A stretch of 64,000 nt of DNA, taken from contig NZ_PVZN01000002.1 in NCBI RefSeq assembly GCF_003024385.1, positions 124,001 through 188,000 on the forward strand. Direction: 5' to 3'. This DNA is from Pseudomonas sp. BBP2017. Its GTDB lineage: Bacteria > Pseudomonadota > Gammaproteobacteria > Pseudomonadales > Pseudomonadaceae. The notes under the pieces were generated by a model. It was given only the letters and a program-made list of their open reading frames with translations. It ran no database searches and was not told where the DNA came from. Of this stretch, positions 54,661 to 63,780 are shown in pieces. The number at the start of each line of letters is the position of its first letter. Position 1 is the stretch's first letter. The position numbers were made by a program, and so were the translations under genes.

Positions 54661-55731
54661 TTGCAAAAGTCTAGGCGATATTATTTTTTCGATGGAATGC
54701 GAGGGATAGCCGCACTGGCCGTTGCGACCTATCACCTTTCCTGGATGCTGGGCTGGAAAATCCCCAGAGCTTACCTCGCCGTCGACCTATTTTTCTTGCT
54801 CAGCGGCTTTGTGATTGCACGCGCCTATGGGGAGAAGCTGGCCACCGGCGGGCTAAGTGTCTTGGGGTTCGTGAAAGTCCGAATGCTGCGACTCTATCCA
54901 GTGTATGCGCTGGGCATCTGTACAGCGGCGCTCTTACTGGCGGCTAATGTGTTAAGCGGCAGGTATGTGCTGACTTGGCCTCTATTAGAGGCGCTCGGAC
55001 TGAACCTTGTGTTCCTTCCGGCCCATATTCCGGATAATCCTGACCTCTACCCAACCAATTTCCCTGCTTGGTCCTTGATGTTCGAGATCTTGGCAAACCT
55101 GGTATTCGCGTTACTCGTATTCCGCCTCCCTGACCCATCAAGGAGGATTGGCCAGTTGGCGCTACTGTCCGGCGTCGCGCTGATCGGCCTATCCTTGGCG
55201 CAATCCGGACTGAACCACGGCCCCAACTGGGGAAGCCTGGAATTTCTGTCCGGCCTGGCCCGCGCCAGCTACGGGGTACTGCTGGGCGCCGTACTGTACC
55301 GGCATCAGGATCGACTCATCCAGCGGCTCCCAGCCCAACTATCACCCTGGCTGGCCATGATAGTTGCTATGGCCGCGATGTTTGTTCCAAGTTGGACGTC
55401 GAGGTTCGACGTCCTGTTCGACCTATCCTGTGCGCTGCTCCTGTTCCCGATCATGGTGATGGCCTGTGCGTCGCGCGAGCCAGTACGTGGCGCCCGAATA
55501 CTCAACTATCTCGGATCAGCGAGCTATCCACTTTATATCTTGCACATCCCCTTGGCTGGCATGTTTGCAATGATTTCTGGAAAGTTCTTCGGGGGTATCC
55601 ATTCAGGATGGGGCGGTATAGTTTTCTTCATAATGATGATCCCGCTATGTGTCGTTATTGAAAATCGACTCGATATTCCACTGCGGCGACTGCTTTCTCA
55701 CCCAGCGCGAGCTTTGGCACTAGAAAAGTAA
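54661..55731 (+). CDS. Acyltransferase 3 family membrane protein
   Basis: A 356-residue protein with about ten membrane helices and the acyltransferase 3 signature: YFFDGMRGIAALAVATYHLS with the conserved Arg and His near residues 14-24, LFFLLSGFVIARAYG, and VRMLRLYPVYALG. Family members O-acetylate lipopolysaccharide, exopolysaccharide or peptidoglycan sugars. The TTG start at 54661 is required to include the conserved first helix. The gene stands alone and its codon use looks less GC-biased than the operons to the left, which would fit acquisition. Confidence 0.85.
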   Translation: MQKSRRYYFFDGMRGIAALAVATYHLSWMLGWKIPRAYLAVDLFFLLSGFVIARAYGEKLATGGLSVLGFVKVRMLRLYPVYALGICTAALLLAANVLSGRYVLTWPLLEALGLNLVFLPAHIPDNPDLYPTNFPAWSLMFEILANLVFALLVFRLPDPSRRIGQLALLSGVALIGLSLAQSGLNHGPNWGSLEFLSGLARASYGVLLGAVLYRHQDRLIQRLPAQLSPWLAMIVAMAAMFVPSWTSRFDVLFDLSCALLLFPIMVMACASREPVRGARILNYLGSASYPLYILHIPLAGMFAMISGKFFGGIHSGWGGIVFFIMMIPLCVVIENRLDIPLRRLLSHPARALALEK

Positions 55732-56074
55732 TCGCAGATATAAACCGAGCACATCTGTACGATCAGGCCTTGATGTCAGCAAGAGTCTTGTTCGTCTGCC
55801 TTCACTGACCGCGTCATGATCGTCCCAATTGCGTTCGTGACGATCAAAAGTGAGACAGCCATGAGCACTTTGGCCGATATCTGTCTTTCGCTACTGACTG
55901 TCCCCAGGCCAGACCGCAACTGTCGCCTTATTCCTGAGTTATGCGACACCCTCTCGGACCCTTGCCGTAAGGTATTTAGTATGTCGTCGCGTGAATCTGT
56001 CGCAGGTGCTGACTCCGTTGCGCGTTAGTGTCATTCGACACAAGGTTGGATACACCCCCAATCGTCAGCGCGGG
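55732..56074. other. Intergenic region without recognised content
   Basis: No coding frame with family similarity, no clear hairpin and no repeat was recognised in this 343-bp stretch. A 70-codon open frame from 55816 has no supporting ribosome site or coding bias. Confidence 0.4.
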
Positions 56075-56725
56075 TTAGCGGGTAACCAGGCAGGATGCAC
56101 CAACCGCTGTCGCCCGGCGCAGCTGCGACATGACGTTCCCCGCCGTAATTACCGCTGTAGGCGACATTGGGCAGCTGCTCGCGGCCAGCGCCTCTGCGAC
56201 CCAGGTATTGCAGGTATAAAACAGCGAATAGCGACCCTCGGCCTGGTAGAACCGGCTCTCTCTATACAGGCCAGGCCCGAGCACCGCCAAGGTGCCCGTC
56301 GCTGAGTGGGTGAAGGTCCCGGCCACGAACGCGAGCAGTCGCCGGTAGCCGTCCTCCGTCACCCGCACCTCGATGACCTCGCTTGTGGCAAAACGCCGCC
56401 TGGGGTCCCCGTCAATCTTGACCGCATGCAGCACGGTTGCCGTCGACCCGAACAAGGCTCGCAGGGCGAGGCTCAAGGTGGCCTGGGGGGCTCGGTAAAA
56501 GTCCTCGTCACCCCAGCCGAACTCAACGAAGTCGCCGTCGCCGAACTCTTCGGCCAGTGCGGGAAGCACCTGAAGTAGATCCGGGCGCGCAATTGCCAAC
56601 CCGGTATGCAGGCCATGATTGACTACATAGAAGGACCGCCAATCGCCACCTTCGTCCCTTGGCGGGGCCGACGCGGTAGCGCAGCCGAGCAGCGTCAGCA
56701 TCAGGGCCAGCACTACAATGCGCAT
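56075..56725 (-). CDS. DUF2459 (TIGR02117-like) lipoprotein
   Basis: The 216-residue protein has a lipoprotein signal (MRIVVLALMLTLLGCATASA) and the family motifs VVNHGLHTGLAI, VEFGWGDEDFYRAPQATL and FYTCNTWVAEAL. Proteins of this family are found near urease and other loci and may be periplasmic hydrolases; the Cys and His in these motifs suggest a catalytic site. ATG at 56725 fits the signal peptide. The gene stands alone; activity is not established. Confidence 0.85.
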   Translation of the reverse strand: MRIVVLALMLTLLGCATASAPPRDEGGDWRSFYVVNHGLHTGLAIARPDLLQVLPALAEEFGDGDFVEFGWGDEDFYRAPQATLSLALRALFGSTATVLHAVKIDGDPRRRFATSEVIEVRVTEDGYRRLLAFVAGTFTHSATGTLAVLGPGLYRESRFYQAEGRYSLFYTCNTWVAEALAASSCPMSPTAVITAGNVMSQLRRATAVGASCLVTR

Positions 56726-56852
56726 GTACAAGGGGTTGGCATCTCGCTAACGAACGTGGAGGACCCCGGCAAGGGTGGGGCTATATACAAGCATAGAAGC
56801 TGACTCGCACCATCAAGCGGGCACCCATGGGCAATCGCGGCAGGCATAAATC

Positions 56853-56872
56853 GGCCCAGACTGTGTGAAAAC
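56853..56872. mobile_element. Probable insertion sequence end remnant
   Basis: GGCCCAGACTGTGTGAAAAC resembles the terminal repeats of IS1182/IS5-like elements in Pseudomonas. A 16-of-20 match in the same orientation occurs at 59676-59695 beside a transposase remnant. The two ends frame the TonB receptor gene. The family name is from memory of the sequence pattern and is tentative. Confidence 0.4.
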
Positions 56873-56957
56873 ACCCGCGATTGTCTAATTTTCTGATCGT
56901 CGAGATCGTAGCGGGGTCGATCATGAAGCGATTTATTGAAGGAGAGGCCGAACGCAA

Positions 56958-57313
56958 GTCACCTTGCTGCCCAGGACGCCGGTGCTGGTCTACAACGACG
57001 CGTGAATCCTGCCGCAAACCAATCAAGGCACACAGCTGACCAGCACCGATATCGAGGGGTGACCCTGACCGCCGGCCATCTGGACCGTTTCAAGCAGCGT
57101 GACTCGTCCGACAGCACTGGCTTGTACCTGGATGGCTATGGTGGCGCCGAGTCCGGCAACTTCACGTTCGCCGGCGCCGACTACGCAGTCAGCAAGCAGC
57201 TGCGCCTGAGCTACTTTCACGGCCAGCTCGAGTTCGATCCGTGCTTGATCGGATCAGGCCACGGACTCGCTATCGAGCAGAGTCTGTTGAAAGGTGATTT
57301 CGATTTGGAGTAG
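56958..57313 (+). pseudogene. OprD-family porin fragment
   Basis: The segment encodes pieces of an OprD porin in more than one frame. VTLLPRTPVLVYNDA is cut by TGA at 57003-57005. ILPQTNQGTQLTSTDIEG follows, and a lost base at about 57060 shifts the frame to TAGHLDRFKQRDSSDSTGLY and FAGADYAVSKQLRLSYFHGQ. Similarity ends near 57237. Both ends of the barrel are absent, so it is a decayed internal remnant. Confidence 0.75.
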
Positions 57314-57433
57314 ACGCGTTGGCGTATATGAAACTCCGCGCATTAGTGTTCACTTCTAGACGTAATCATCAGCGCTGGTGCCAGGCCAGTGAAGTGTCAT
57401 GAGGGGCCGCGTTGGCTCGGAAATAGCTCGAGT

Positions 57434-57465
57434 GGCAATGAGATGCATTAGCAGATAGTATCTGC
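57434..57465. promoter_or_regulatory. Fur-like box and adjacent palindrome before the TonB receptor
   Basis: AATGAGATGCATTA at 57437-57450 matches 11 of 14 core bases of the Fur consensus AATGATAATCATTA. It is followed at once by GCAGATAGTATCTGC (57451-57465), a perfect palindrome with 7-bp arms. Both lie 40-70 bases upstream of the siderophore receptor start. Iron repression would be expected for this gene. Confidence 0.45.
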
Positions 57466-57506
57466 GCGCTTTCAAACCCTCTGGTCTTTTCGTTGGGCTT
57501 AAATTA

Positions 57507-59636
57507 ATGCGCCGCATGATCGCTTCGCTGTGTCTGCTCCAAGCTGTCCCCCTGTTCGCCATGCCCGCCGAAGTGCTGGCCGCTTCCGGCAATGTCGAAC
57601 TGGAAGCTGTCAACATCAATGCCGAGGCGGGCGATTACGAACGCGCCGACGGCCCGGTCGAGGGCTACCGCGCCAGCCGCTCGGCTTCGGCCACGCGCAC
57701 CGACACTGCCCTGCACGAAACGCCGCAATCGATCAGCGTGGTGCCCAAGGATGTCCTGGACGACATCGGCGCCACTCGCCTGCAGGATGCGCTGGACTAC
57801 GCCGGCGGCGTGGGCCGTGCCAACAATTTCGGCGGCCAGGGCCTGACCACCTTCACCGTGCGTGGCTTCACCACTGGCGAGTTCTACCGCAACGGTTTCC
57901 CCGTCAACCGCGGCTATCCCAACGCGCCGGACGCCAATACCGTCGAGCGCCTGGAGGTGATTCGCGGCCCGGCCACCGCGCTGTATGGCCGTGGCGACCC
58001 CGGTGGCACCTTCAACGTGGTCAGCAAGCAGCCGCTCCCAGAGCAGAAAGTGACCCTGGGCAGCCAGTTCGACGACCAGGGCATGCACCGGGCGACGCTG
58101 GATGCTGGCGGTCCGCTCAACCACGACGGCTCGCTCGCTTACCGCCTGAATGTGCTCGGCGAAGGCGGCGACAGCTTCCGCGATGACGTGCGTGGCGAGC
58201 GCTACGATGTGGCGCCGGTGCTCAGTTGGCAGGTCAACGACAGCACCAAGGTCATCTTCGAAGGCGACTTCATGCGCAACAACCGCCCGCTGGACCGCGG
58301 CCTGCCGCGCTATCAGACCCAGACCGGCAGCCTGTCGCGCGACACCTACCTGTGGGAGAAGGGCAGCGACAACTTGTTGCACAACGACAACAACATGGCC
58401 CAGTTGCGTTTCGAGCACCTGCTCAACGACAGCTGGACGCTGGGCGGCGGCTTCCAGTTCCTGGACGGCTCGCTCAAGGGCAATGCGGTGGAGGCCAATG
58501 GCGCGCCCGCCGATGGTCGGACTCTGCAGCGTAACTTCAACTATCGCAAGCTGGAGTGGACCGACCGCGACTGGCAGCTCAACCTGACCGGGAACTTCGA
58601 TACCGGTGGCCTCAGCCACACCCTGCTGACGGGTGTGGAGTACGAGAACTACGACTACAACTCGATCATCCAGCGCTCTTCGTACACGTCAGGCACCTAT
58701 CCGATCGATATCTACCGACCTGTGCTCGGTCAACCGCGTCCGCCACTGATCAAGCCGACCACCTGGAACAAGGAGAACCTGCAGACCTGGGCAGCCTTCA
58801 TCCAGGACCAGGTAAGCCTGACCGAGCGCCTTAAGGCCCTGGCCGCGCTGCGCTTCGAACGCTTCGAGCATGACTACGACAACAAGCTTAACGACACTGG
58901 CGACTTTACCAAGGCGCAAAACAGCGTCACCCCGCGCCTGGGCCTGATTTACGACCTGACCGACACCGTCGCGATCTACGCCAACACCGCGCGCTCGTTC
59001 AAGCCCAACAGCGATACCCCGGCCAGTGGCGGCGGCTTCGATCCGGAGAAGGGCAAGTCTTATGAGGTGGGGGTGAAATGGGAGGCGTTGGAGCGACAGT
59101 TGAGCGTCGACGCGGCCCTCTACCACATCGTCAAGGAAAACGTGCTCACCCTGGACCCAGCCAACCCGAGCTACAGCCTGGCGGCCGGCGAGGTGCGCAG
59201 CCGTGGCCTGGACCTGAACATCGCCGGCAACATCACTCCGCAATGGAAGGTGATCGGTGGTTATGCCTATGTCGATGCCGAGGTGACCAAGGACAACCGC
59301 CTGCCCAGCGGCACGCGCCTGGCGAACATTCCGCGCAACAGCTTCAGCCTGGTCAACACCTATGAGTTCCAGGACGGCTTCGCTAAAGGCCTGGGTTTGG
59401 GGGTCGGTCTGAAGTATGTCGACGACCGCAAGGGTCAGACCGAAACCGTCACCTACACCATGGACCGCTACACGGTGGTCGACCTGCTCAGCTACTACAA
59501 AGTCAACGAGCATGTGCGCCTGAACCTGGATGTGAAGAACCTGTTCAACAAAGGGTTCGACGAAGCGGGCTGGAACAACTATGTCTACCCGGGTGCGCCG
59601 CGCACGGTCCAGGCAGGTGTGGCTTATACCTTCTGA
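57507..59636 (+). CDS. TonB-dependent siderophore receptor
   Basis: A 709-residue outer membrane receptor. A signal peptide (LLQAVPLFAMPAEVLAA) is followed by a plug domain (ETPQSISVVPKDVLDDIGAT; VERLEVIRGPATALYGRGDP GGTFN region) and a 22-strand barrel. It ends in the outer membrane signature VQAGVAYTF with a C-terminal Phe. EAVNINA near residues 33-39 may be the TonB box. It takes up a ferric hydroxamate or catecholate siderophore; the ligand is not readable. No signalling extension precedes the plug, so it is not an FpvA/FecA-type transducer. It lies between two IS-end remnants. Confidence 0.93.
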   Translation: MRRMIASLCLLQAVPLFAMPAEVLAASGNVELEAVNINAEAGDYERADGPVEGYRASRSASATRTDTALHETPQSISVVPKDVLDDIGATRLQDALDYAGGVGRANNFGGQGLTTFTVRGFTTGEFYRNGFPVNRGYPNAPDANTVERLEVIRGPATALYGRGDPGGTFNVVSKQPLPEQKVTLGSQFDDQGMHRATLDAGGPLNHDGSLAYRLNVLGEGGDSFRDDVRGERYDVAPVLSWQVNDSTKVIFEGDFMRNNRPLDRGLPRYQTQTGSLSRDTYLWEKGSDNLLHNDNNMAQLRFEHLLNDSWTLGGGFQFLDGSLKGNAVEANGAPADGRTLQRNFNYRKLEWTDRDWQLNLTGNFDTGGLSHTLLTGVEYENYDYNSIIQRSSYTSGTYPIDIYRPVLGQPRPPLIKPTTWNKENLQTWAAFIQDQVSLTERLKALAALRFERFEHDYDNKLNDTGDFTKAQNSVTPRLGLIYDLTDTVAIYANTARSFKPNSDTPASGGGFDPEKGKSYEVGVKWEALERQLSVDAALYHIVKENVLTLDPANPSYSLAAGEVRSRGLDLNIAGNITPQWKVIGGYAYVDAEVTKDNRLPSGTRLANIPRNSFSLVNTYEFQDGFAKGLGLGVGLKYVDDRKGQTETVTYTMDRYTVVDLLSYYKVNEHVRLNLDVKNLFNKGFDEAGWNNYVYPGAPRTVQAGVAYTF

Positions 59637-59675
59637 TGGTAGTCGTCAGGAGGAACTGTATCGATGTCTGTTTCT

Positions 59676-60047
59676 GGTCCAGATTGTGTAGAAACGTCAG
59701 ATTGGGTTTTCTATATCGACGCCAGGGAACCGAGGTTACGTTTCGCAAACCGATCAAGGTCACGACGTTTCCAGGAACAGTTAAAACGGCACAGCAGCCT
59801 CTTGAAGGCCTTTGGGTGGGGTAAAAAAAGACTGGTTTTGCGCCTTAACGCTTTCATCAAGGCAATCTCGTTCCAGGCGTCGGCTCGCCTGAATGCGGTT
59901 CAGGTAGCCGTAGATGTAGGCCTTCAGGAGGACCGCGGGATGGTAAGCCGGCCGGCCAGTATCTGCCGGTATGGCACCTTCAAAGCCCAGCTTTACCAGG
60001 TCAAGTTTGTCGACAAAGACGTCGATCACGCGCACCGGATGGCTGAG
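59676..60047 (-). mobile_element. IS1182-type transposase remnant with IS end
   Basis: The minus strand from about 60047 to 59850 encodes HPVRVIDVFVDKLDLVKLGF and TGRPAYHPAVLLKAYIYGYL, then NRIQASRRLER. This is the start of an IS1182/IS5-like DDE transposase. Neither the true start nor the catalytic core is present; the frame runs into unrelated codons and stops at 59781. At 59676-59695 lies an IS-end-like sequence related to the one at 56853. The element is dead. Confidence 0.7.
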
Positions 60048-60071
60048 CAGTAATTGGGTTGGCTGACCGGT

Positions 60072-60410
60072 TTACCGCGCCCGCTGTTCTTGCAGCCAGG
60101 CGATCAGTGGCAGCAAGGCTTTGGGTGCGCGAGGCGGCAGGCGATGGCCGGGACTAAGCGTGTTGAGCGCCTCGAGCACTTCAGCCCGTGATGAAGCATG
60201 CAGATTGGCCAACCCTTGCAGGGCCTGGCGCAGCGAGTCAGGTGCTTGCAGTTCGGCGCGTACAATCTGGCAGTCGAGCCCGCCCAGGGCTGTGCTTCGC
60301 TCGGGATCACGCACCCCTGCGCGCACGTGCTGCCCCTGGGCGAGGAGTGCCCGGACCAATGTGTTGCCCAGATGCTCATTGGCACCAGTGACCATCGATT
60401 GCATTTTCAT
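60072..60410 (-). pseudogene. Internally deleted NAD-dependent epimerase/SDR gene
   Basis: An open frame of 112 codons has an SDR-like start (MVTGANEHLGNTLVRALLAQ) that continues to about residue 70. It then jumps directly to what looks like the family C-terminus (HRLPPRAPKALLPLIAWL). A normal extended SDR has about 330 residues, so roughly 200 are missing without a frame change. The NAD-binding loop reads GANEHLG where a Gly is expected (GANGHLG). It is likely non-functional. Confidence 0.65.
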
Positions 60411-60637
60411 GGGTTGCCTTATCCGCTGACGACGGAACCTGAAACAGATAAGACAGAATGCGGGTTGCCCTAAGGGGTAGAGTCAAGCGCTACTGATAGC
60501 TTGTGAACTCGGGCGCTCACTAATGCTTTCCCCTCCCATGCATTGTATTCTTTGACCCAGGCTAGGAATGGCCTTTGCTATGGCCGTCAGATAATGATCG
60601 CCAACACAGGAATCTGGACTTTCCATTAGGTACTGAC

Positions 60638-62143
60638 GTGAAGCGTGCCACCCACCTCGTTTTCCTCCTGTTACTCGTCATCGGCTGTTCGCTCGCATCA
60701 CTTACACTTTGGAAGGTGATCACTTCGCGAGAACGTGTGCTGGAAGATATCAACACCCATAGCCTCAATTTGACTCAAGCACTGTCTACCTATTCCGAAG
60801 GTATTGTCCGGCAAAGCGCTTTGATTCTGCTCGACCTGGTAGAGCGCTTGGAAACTGAGGGAAGTGGCCCCGCTCAAATTGAACGGCTGAAAAAACTGAT
60901 TGGCCGTCAACAACCATTGATGCCTCAGCTCAGCGGAATCACTATCTACGACGGAGACGGGCGCTGGTTGATGTCATCCAACCGTCCGATTCCAGCGAGC
61001 GCCAACAGCAGCGATAGAGCCTATTTCATTCACCATCGTGCCGACCCTTCCCGAGAACCCTTTATCGGCCCTCCGATCCGCAGCCGCTCGAATCAAGAAT
61101 GGGTAATCACTATTAGCCGTCGATTCAATGACGCAACTGGCAATTTCGCCGGCGTCGTGGCAGTGACACTGGGAGTTGAAAACTTTCTTAGGCTATTTGG
61201 CAAATTTGATGTCGGACAGGAAGGTGCGATCGGCCTGTCTTACACCGATGGTTCAATGTTGGTGCGTTACCCGTTCCGAGAGCAGGACATGGGGCGCAAC
61301 TTCTCCAAATCGCCTATCTACGCCAAGTACTTGGTCGATAGATCGGTAGGCACCGCCTCTTTTACGTCGAGCCTGGACGGTGTGGAACGACTGTACGCCT
61401 TTCGCAAGAGCGACACGCTGCCGCTGGTCACCACTGTCGCACTGGGCAAACGCGAGGCTTTAGCTGCATGGAAGTTCGAAGCGTTGCTGTCCTTCATGGT
61501 GGTGACCGTCATGCTGGTAGTCACGGGGGGAATTGGTTGGATGCTGATCCGCGACATCCGTCGGCGGATCGCCGCTGAAGGCGAGCTGCGAGTAGCGCAG
61601 CAGCAGTTGCTCGATAGCAATCAGCAGCTAGAGCGTTTGGCGATGAATGATGCATTGACAGGGCTTGCCAATCGACGCTGCTTTGACGAAACACTCGCAG
61701 TGGAAGTGCATAGAGCGCAGCGGAACAATACCCCGCTAGCACTGCTAATGATCGATATTGATCACTTTAAATTGTTCAACGACACCTACGGGCATCCTGG
61801 TGGTGATACGTGCCTCCTGGAAGTTGCCAAGCTCTTGTCTGCGAGTCTTCGGCGCACCACCGATTTATTAGCACGCTATGGCGGTGAAGAATTGGCTGCA
61901 ATCCTACCGAATACTGACGTAGAAGGAGCAAAAGTAGTCGCTCAATCGATGCTCGACCGTCTGAATAGACAGAATATTCTTCATGAAAGCAGCCCCTTTG
62001 GGCATATTACCGTGAGTATAGGCATTACCGTTGGTTCGGCGACAACGCTGGATCGCTTGCAATCGCTGCTGGATAGCGCAGATAAGGCGCTGTATAGCGC
62101 AAAGCAAAGTGGCCGCAACTGCTTGGCTGTTCGCTCAAGCTGA
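60638..62143 (+). CDS. Membrane diguanylate cyclase with Cache-type sensor
   Basis: The protein is about 501 residues. A membrane helix (HLVFLLLLVIGCSLASLTLW) is followed by a periplasmic Cache-like domain (about 40-280; GITIYDGDGRWLMSSNRP), a second helix near 290-312, a short coiled coil and a GGDEF domain (about 340-500). The active site reads RYGGEELAAILP, an intact GGEEF-type signature, with metal-binding Asp in LLMIDIDHFKLFND. It synthesises c-di-GMP in response to a periplasmic ligand. GTG at 60638 puts the helix at the N-terminus; TTG at 60575 is in frame. It is flanked by pseudogenes. Confidence 0.9.
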   Translation: MKRATHLVFLLLLVIGCSLASLTLWKVITSRERVLEDINTHSLNLTQALSTYSEGIVRQSALILLDLVERLETEGSGPAQIERLKKLIGRQQPLMPQLSGITIYDGDGRWLMSSNRPIPASANSSDRAYFIHHRADPSREPFIGPPIRSRSNQEWVITISRRFNDATGNFAGVVAVTLGVENFLRLFGKFDVGQEGAIGLSYTDGSMLVRYPFREQDMGRNFSKSPIYAKYLVDRSVGTASFTSSLDGVERLYAFRKSDTLPLVTTVALGKREALAAWKFEALLSFMVVTVMLVVTGGIGWMLIRDIRRRIAAEGELRVAQQQLLDSNQQLERLAMNDALTGLANRRCFDETLAVEVHRAQRNNTPLALLMIDIDHFKLFNDTYGHPGGDTCLLEVAKLLSASLRRTTDLLARYGGEELAAILPNTDVEGAKVVAQSMLDRLNRQNILHESSPFGHITVSIGITVGSATTLDRLQSLLDSADKALYSAKQSGRNCLAVRSS

Positions 62144-62206
62144 CTCGCGCACACAAATGCCATTTTGAGAGAATGCAATTGGAACATCGCTTGACGGGTT
62201 GAGTTA

Positions 62207-62508
62207 TTTCTCGCTGATGTGCGCGACGGACTGTGACCTTATCTGGCCATCTACCTGCTGGCGGTGCACCAGTGGAAACCTGCGAGCATTGGCCTGGTAA
62301 TGAGTCTTGCTAGTGTCACTGCGTTGCTGACACCCCCCCAGCCGCAGGCCTCATCGACAGGACCTTCGCAAACGCGCAGTGGTAGCGGCTGCAGCATTAC
62401 TCGTGACCGGTAGCTGCTTGGTACTGCCCTGGGTAACCCCATTCGAACTCGTGGCGCTGACCCAGACCAGAAGCGCGATCGCCGGGTCGGTGTACGCCCC
62501 GGCTACCC
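62207..62508 (+). pseudogene. MFS transporter fragment
   Basis: Pieces of one MFS N-terminus occur in succession in different frames. FLADVRDGL is cut by TGA. PYLAIYLLAVHQWKPASIGL runs on to VMSLASVTALL, then a frame change gives AGLIDRTF, and another gives VVAAAALLVTGSCLVLPWVT and VALTQTRSAIAGSVYAPA. It ends at the 3' end of the convergent PAS-GGDEF gene. At least two shifts and one stop show it is inactive. Confidence 0.7.
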
Positions 62509-63366
62509 AGCCGCAGAGCGTTGTCTTTTTATCCGATACATCTCGCCATCCGCATGGCTGAGCAGCGTATCGGCATCTTCCCCGTCCGCAGGATAAAAGG
62601 CCACGCCGATACTGCAGGACGGCATGTTGATCGCGCCAAACTCCGCACTCAGCGGCTCAGCCATGGCCGCGAGAATCTGCGCCACCTTCTCGGCAACGGC
62701 TTCCTGCGACTGGACCTCCGTCAACAGAACGGTGAATTCATCACCCCCCATCCGCGCCACGGTATCCGTCTCACGTACGCAGGCTTGCAGCCGTCGGGCA
62801 ACCATGCAGAGCACTCGGTCACCCATTGCATGCCCATACACATCATTAATGCCCTTGAAGTCATTTATATCCAGAAACAGCAAGGCCAACGTGCTGTTGT
62901 GGCGGTGTGCGGCGCGCAGGGCCGAGTCCAGGCGATCGCTGAACAGTGAGCGGTTGGTCAGGGCGGTCAGCGGATCATGATGGGCCATGAAGCGTAATTC
63001 TTCCTCGGCCTGCCTGAGGGCCGTCACGTTCCGCGCGACACCGATCCGCGCCCCTACCTCATCGGACCAGAAGGCCGCCCAGAGGATGTGCACGACACCG
63101 CCATCCTTGCGGATATAACGGTTGCGGAAATCGACGTGAGAATGACCATTCATGATCCGGATGATGGAGGCCCGTGTCACCGACAGGTCGTCAGGATGGA
63201 TGTAGTCGGTGATCGGGGTGCCGGTCAGCTCGTCGGCACGGTAACCGAGCAGGGTTTCACAGGCATCACTGACAAATACAATCTGGTTGTCCCGATCGAC
63301 CACGAACACCGTGTCCAGCATCAGATGGATCAGTTTGGGGTAGAGCGCTTGCAGGTCAACGGGCAT
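62503..63366 (-). CDS. PAS-GGDEF diguanylate cyclase
   Basis: The 287-residue cytoplasmic protein has a PAS domain at about 10-120 (TVFVVDRDNQIVFVSDACET; LLGYRADELTGTPITDYIHP) and a GGDEF domain at about 130-285. The active-site motif is RMGGDEFTVLLTE, with Asp in LLFLDINDFKGINDVYGHA. It makes c-di-GMP in response to an intracellular cue sensed by PAS. ATG at 63366 is chosen; a second in-frame ATG at 63387 is possible. It is convergent with the MFS pseudogene. Confidence 0.9.
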   Translation of the reverse strand: MPVDLQALYPKLIHLMLDTVFVVDRDNQIVFVSDACETLLGYRADELTGTPITDYIHPDDLSVTRASIIRIMNGHSHVDFRNRYIRKDGGVVHILWAAFWSDEVGARIGVARNVTALRQAEEELRFMAHHDPLTALTNRSLFSDRLDSALRAAHRHNSTLALLFLDINDFKGINDVYGHAMGDRVLCMVARRLQACVRETDTVARMGGDEFTVLLTEVQSQEAVAEKVAQILAAMAEPLSAEFGAINMPSCSIGVAFYPADGEDADTLLSHADGEMYRIKRQRSAAG

Positions 63367-63624
63367 AGGCCAGGATGTCCGGTTCAAATAGCTTGATCAT
63401 AGCGTGACCGCGCAGGGCGGCGGCAAGCAATCCTGCAGGCTTGCGCTGCGCCTGTAAATGGACTTGCGCGCCATTGCGGCCTAGTCTCGCGCCATCTGAC
63501 AAACGGATCATGCAACCGGGATTGGACTGAGCACAAGGGCGGTGACATTTGCTTCGCAAGGCTATGTGCTAATCCCTTGCGCCGAGGCCACGGTTAGCGA
63601 CGCGCTCGATCACCGCAATACGCA

Positions 63625-63720
63625 ATGACGTTCGCCCTGGCTGAAGAGAAAGCGTTGGGCGGCAAACTGATCCGGGTGTTGCTGCTGGCGCCTTTCCTGC
63701 TCGGTCTGGCGGTGTGTTGA
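63625..63720 (+). pseudogene. ABC transporter permease N-terminal stub
   Basis: Thirty-one codons read MTFALAEEKALGGKLIRVLL and then LAPFLLGLAVC before TGA. The layout of a short polar head and the first hydrophobic helix resembles the start of PotB/PotH-type inner membrane permeases. No continuation is seen before the TonB receptor gene. The rest of the 63367-63780 gap holds no recognised gene. Confidence 0.35.
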
Positions 63721-63780
63721 ACCTGCTGTAAGTTGCGCATCCGCAGCCTTCGCTCCCTGAAGGCCTGGACGAGGATCAGG

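Noticed and set aside
55816..56028. 70-codon plus-strand open frame
   Set aside because: No recognisable family, weak start context and composition unlike neighbouring genes.
63387..63559. Short minus-strand open frame upstream of the PAS-GGDEF gene
   Set aside because: Its end (MIKLFEPDILAYAR) overlaps the PAS-GGDEF start in another frame, but nothing else in it resembles a protein family; possibly an old N-terminus, not a gene.
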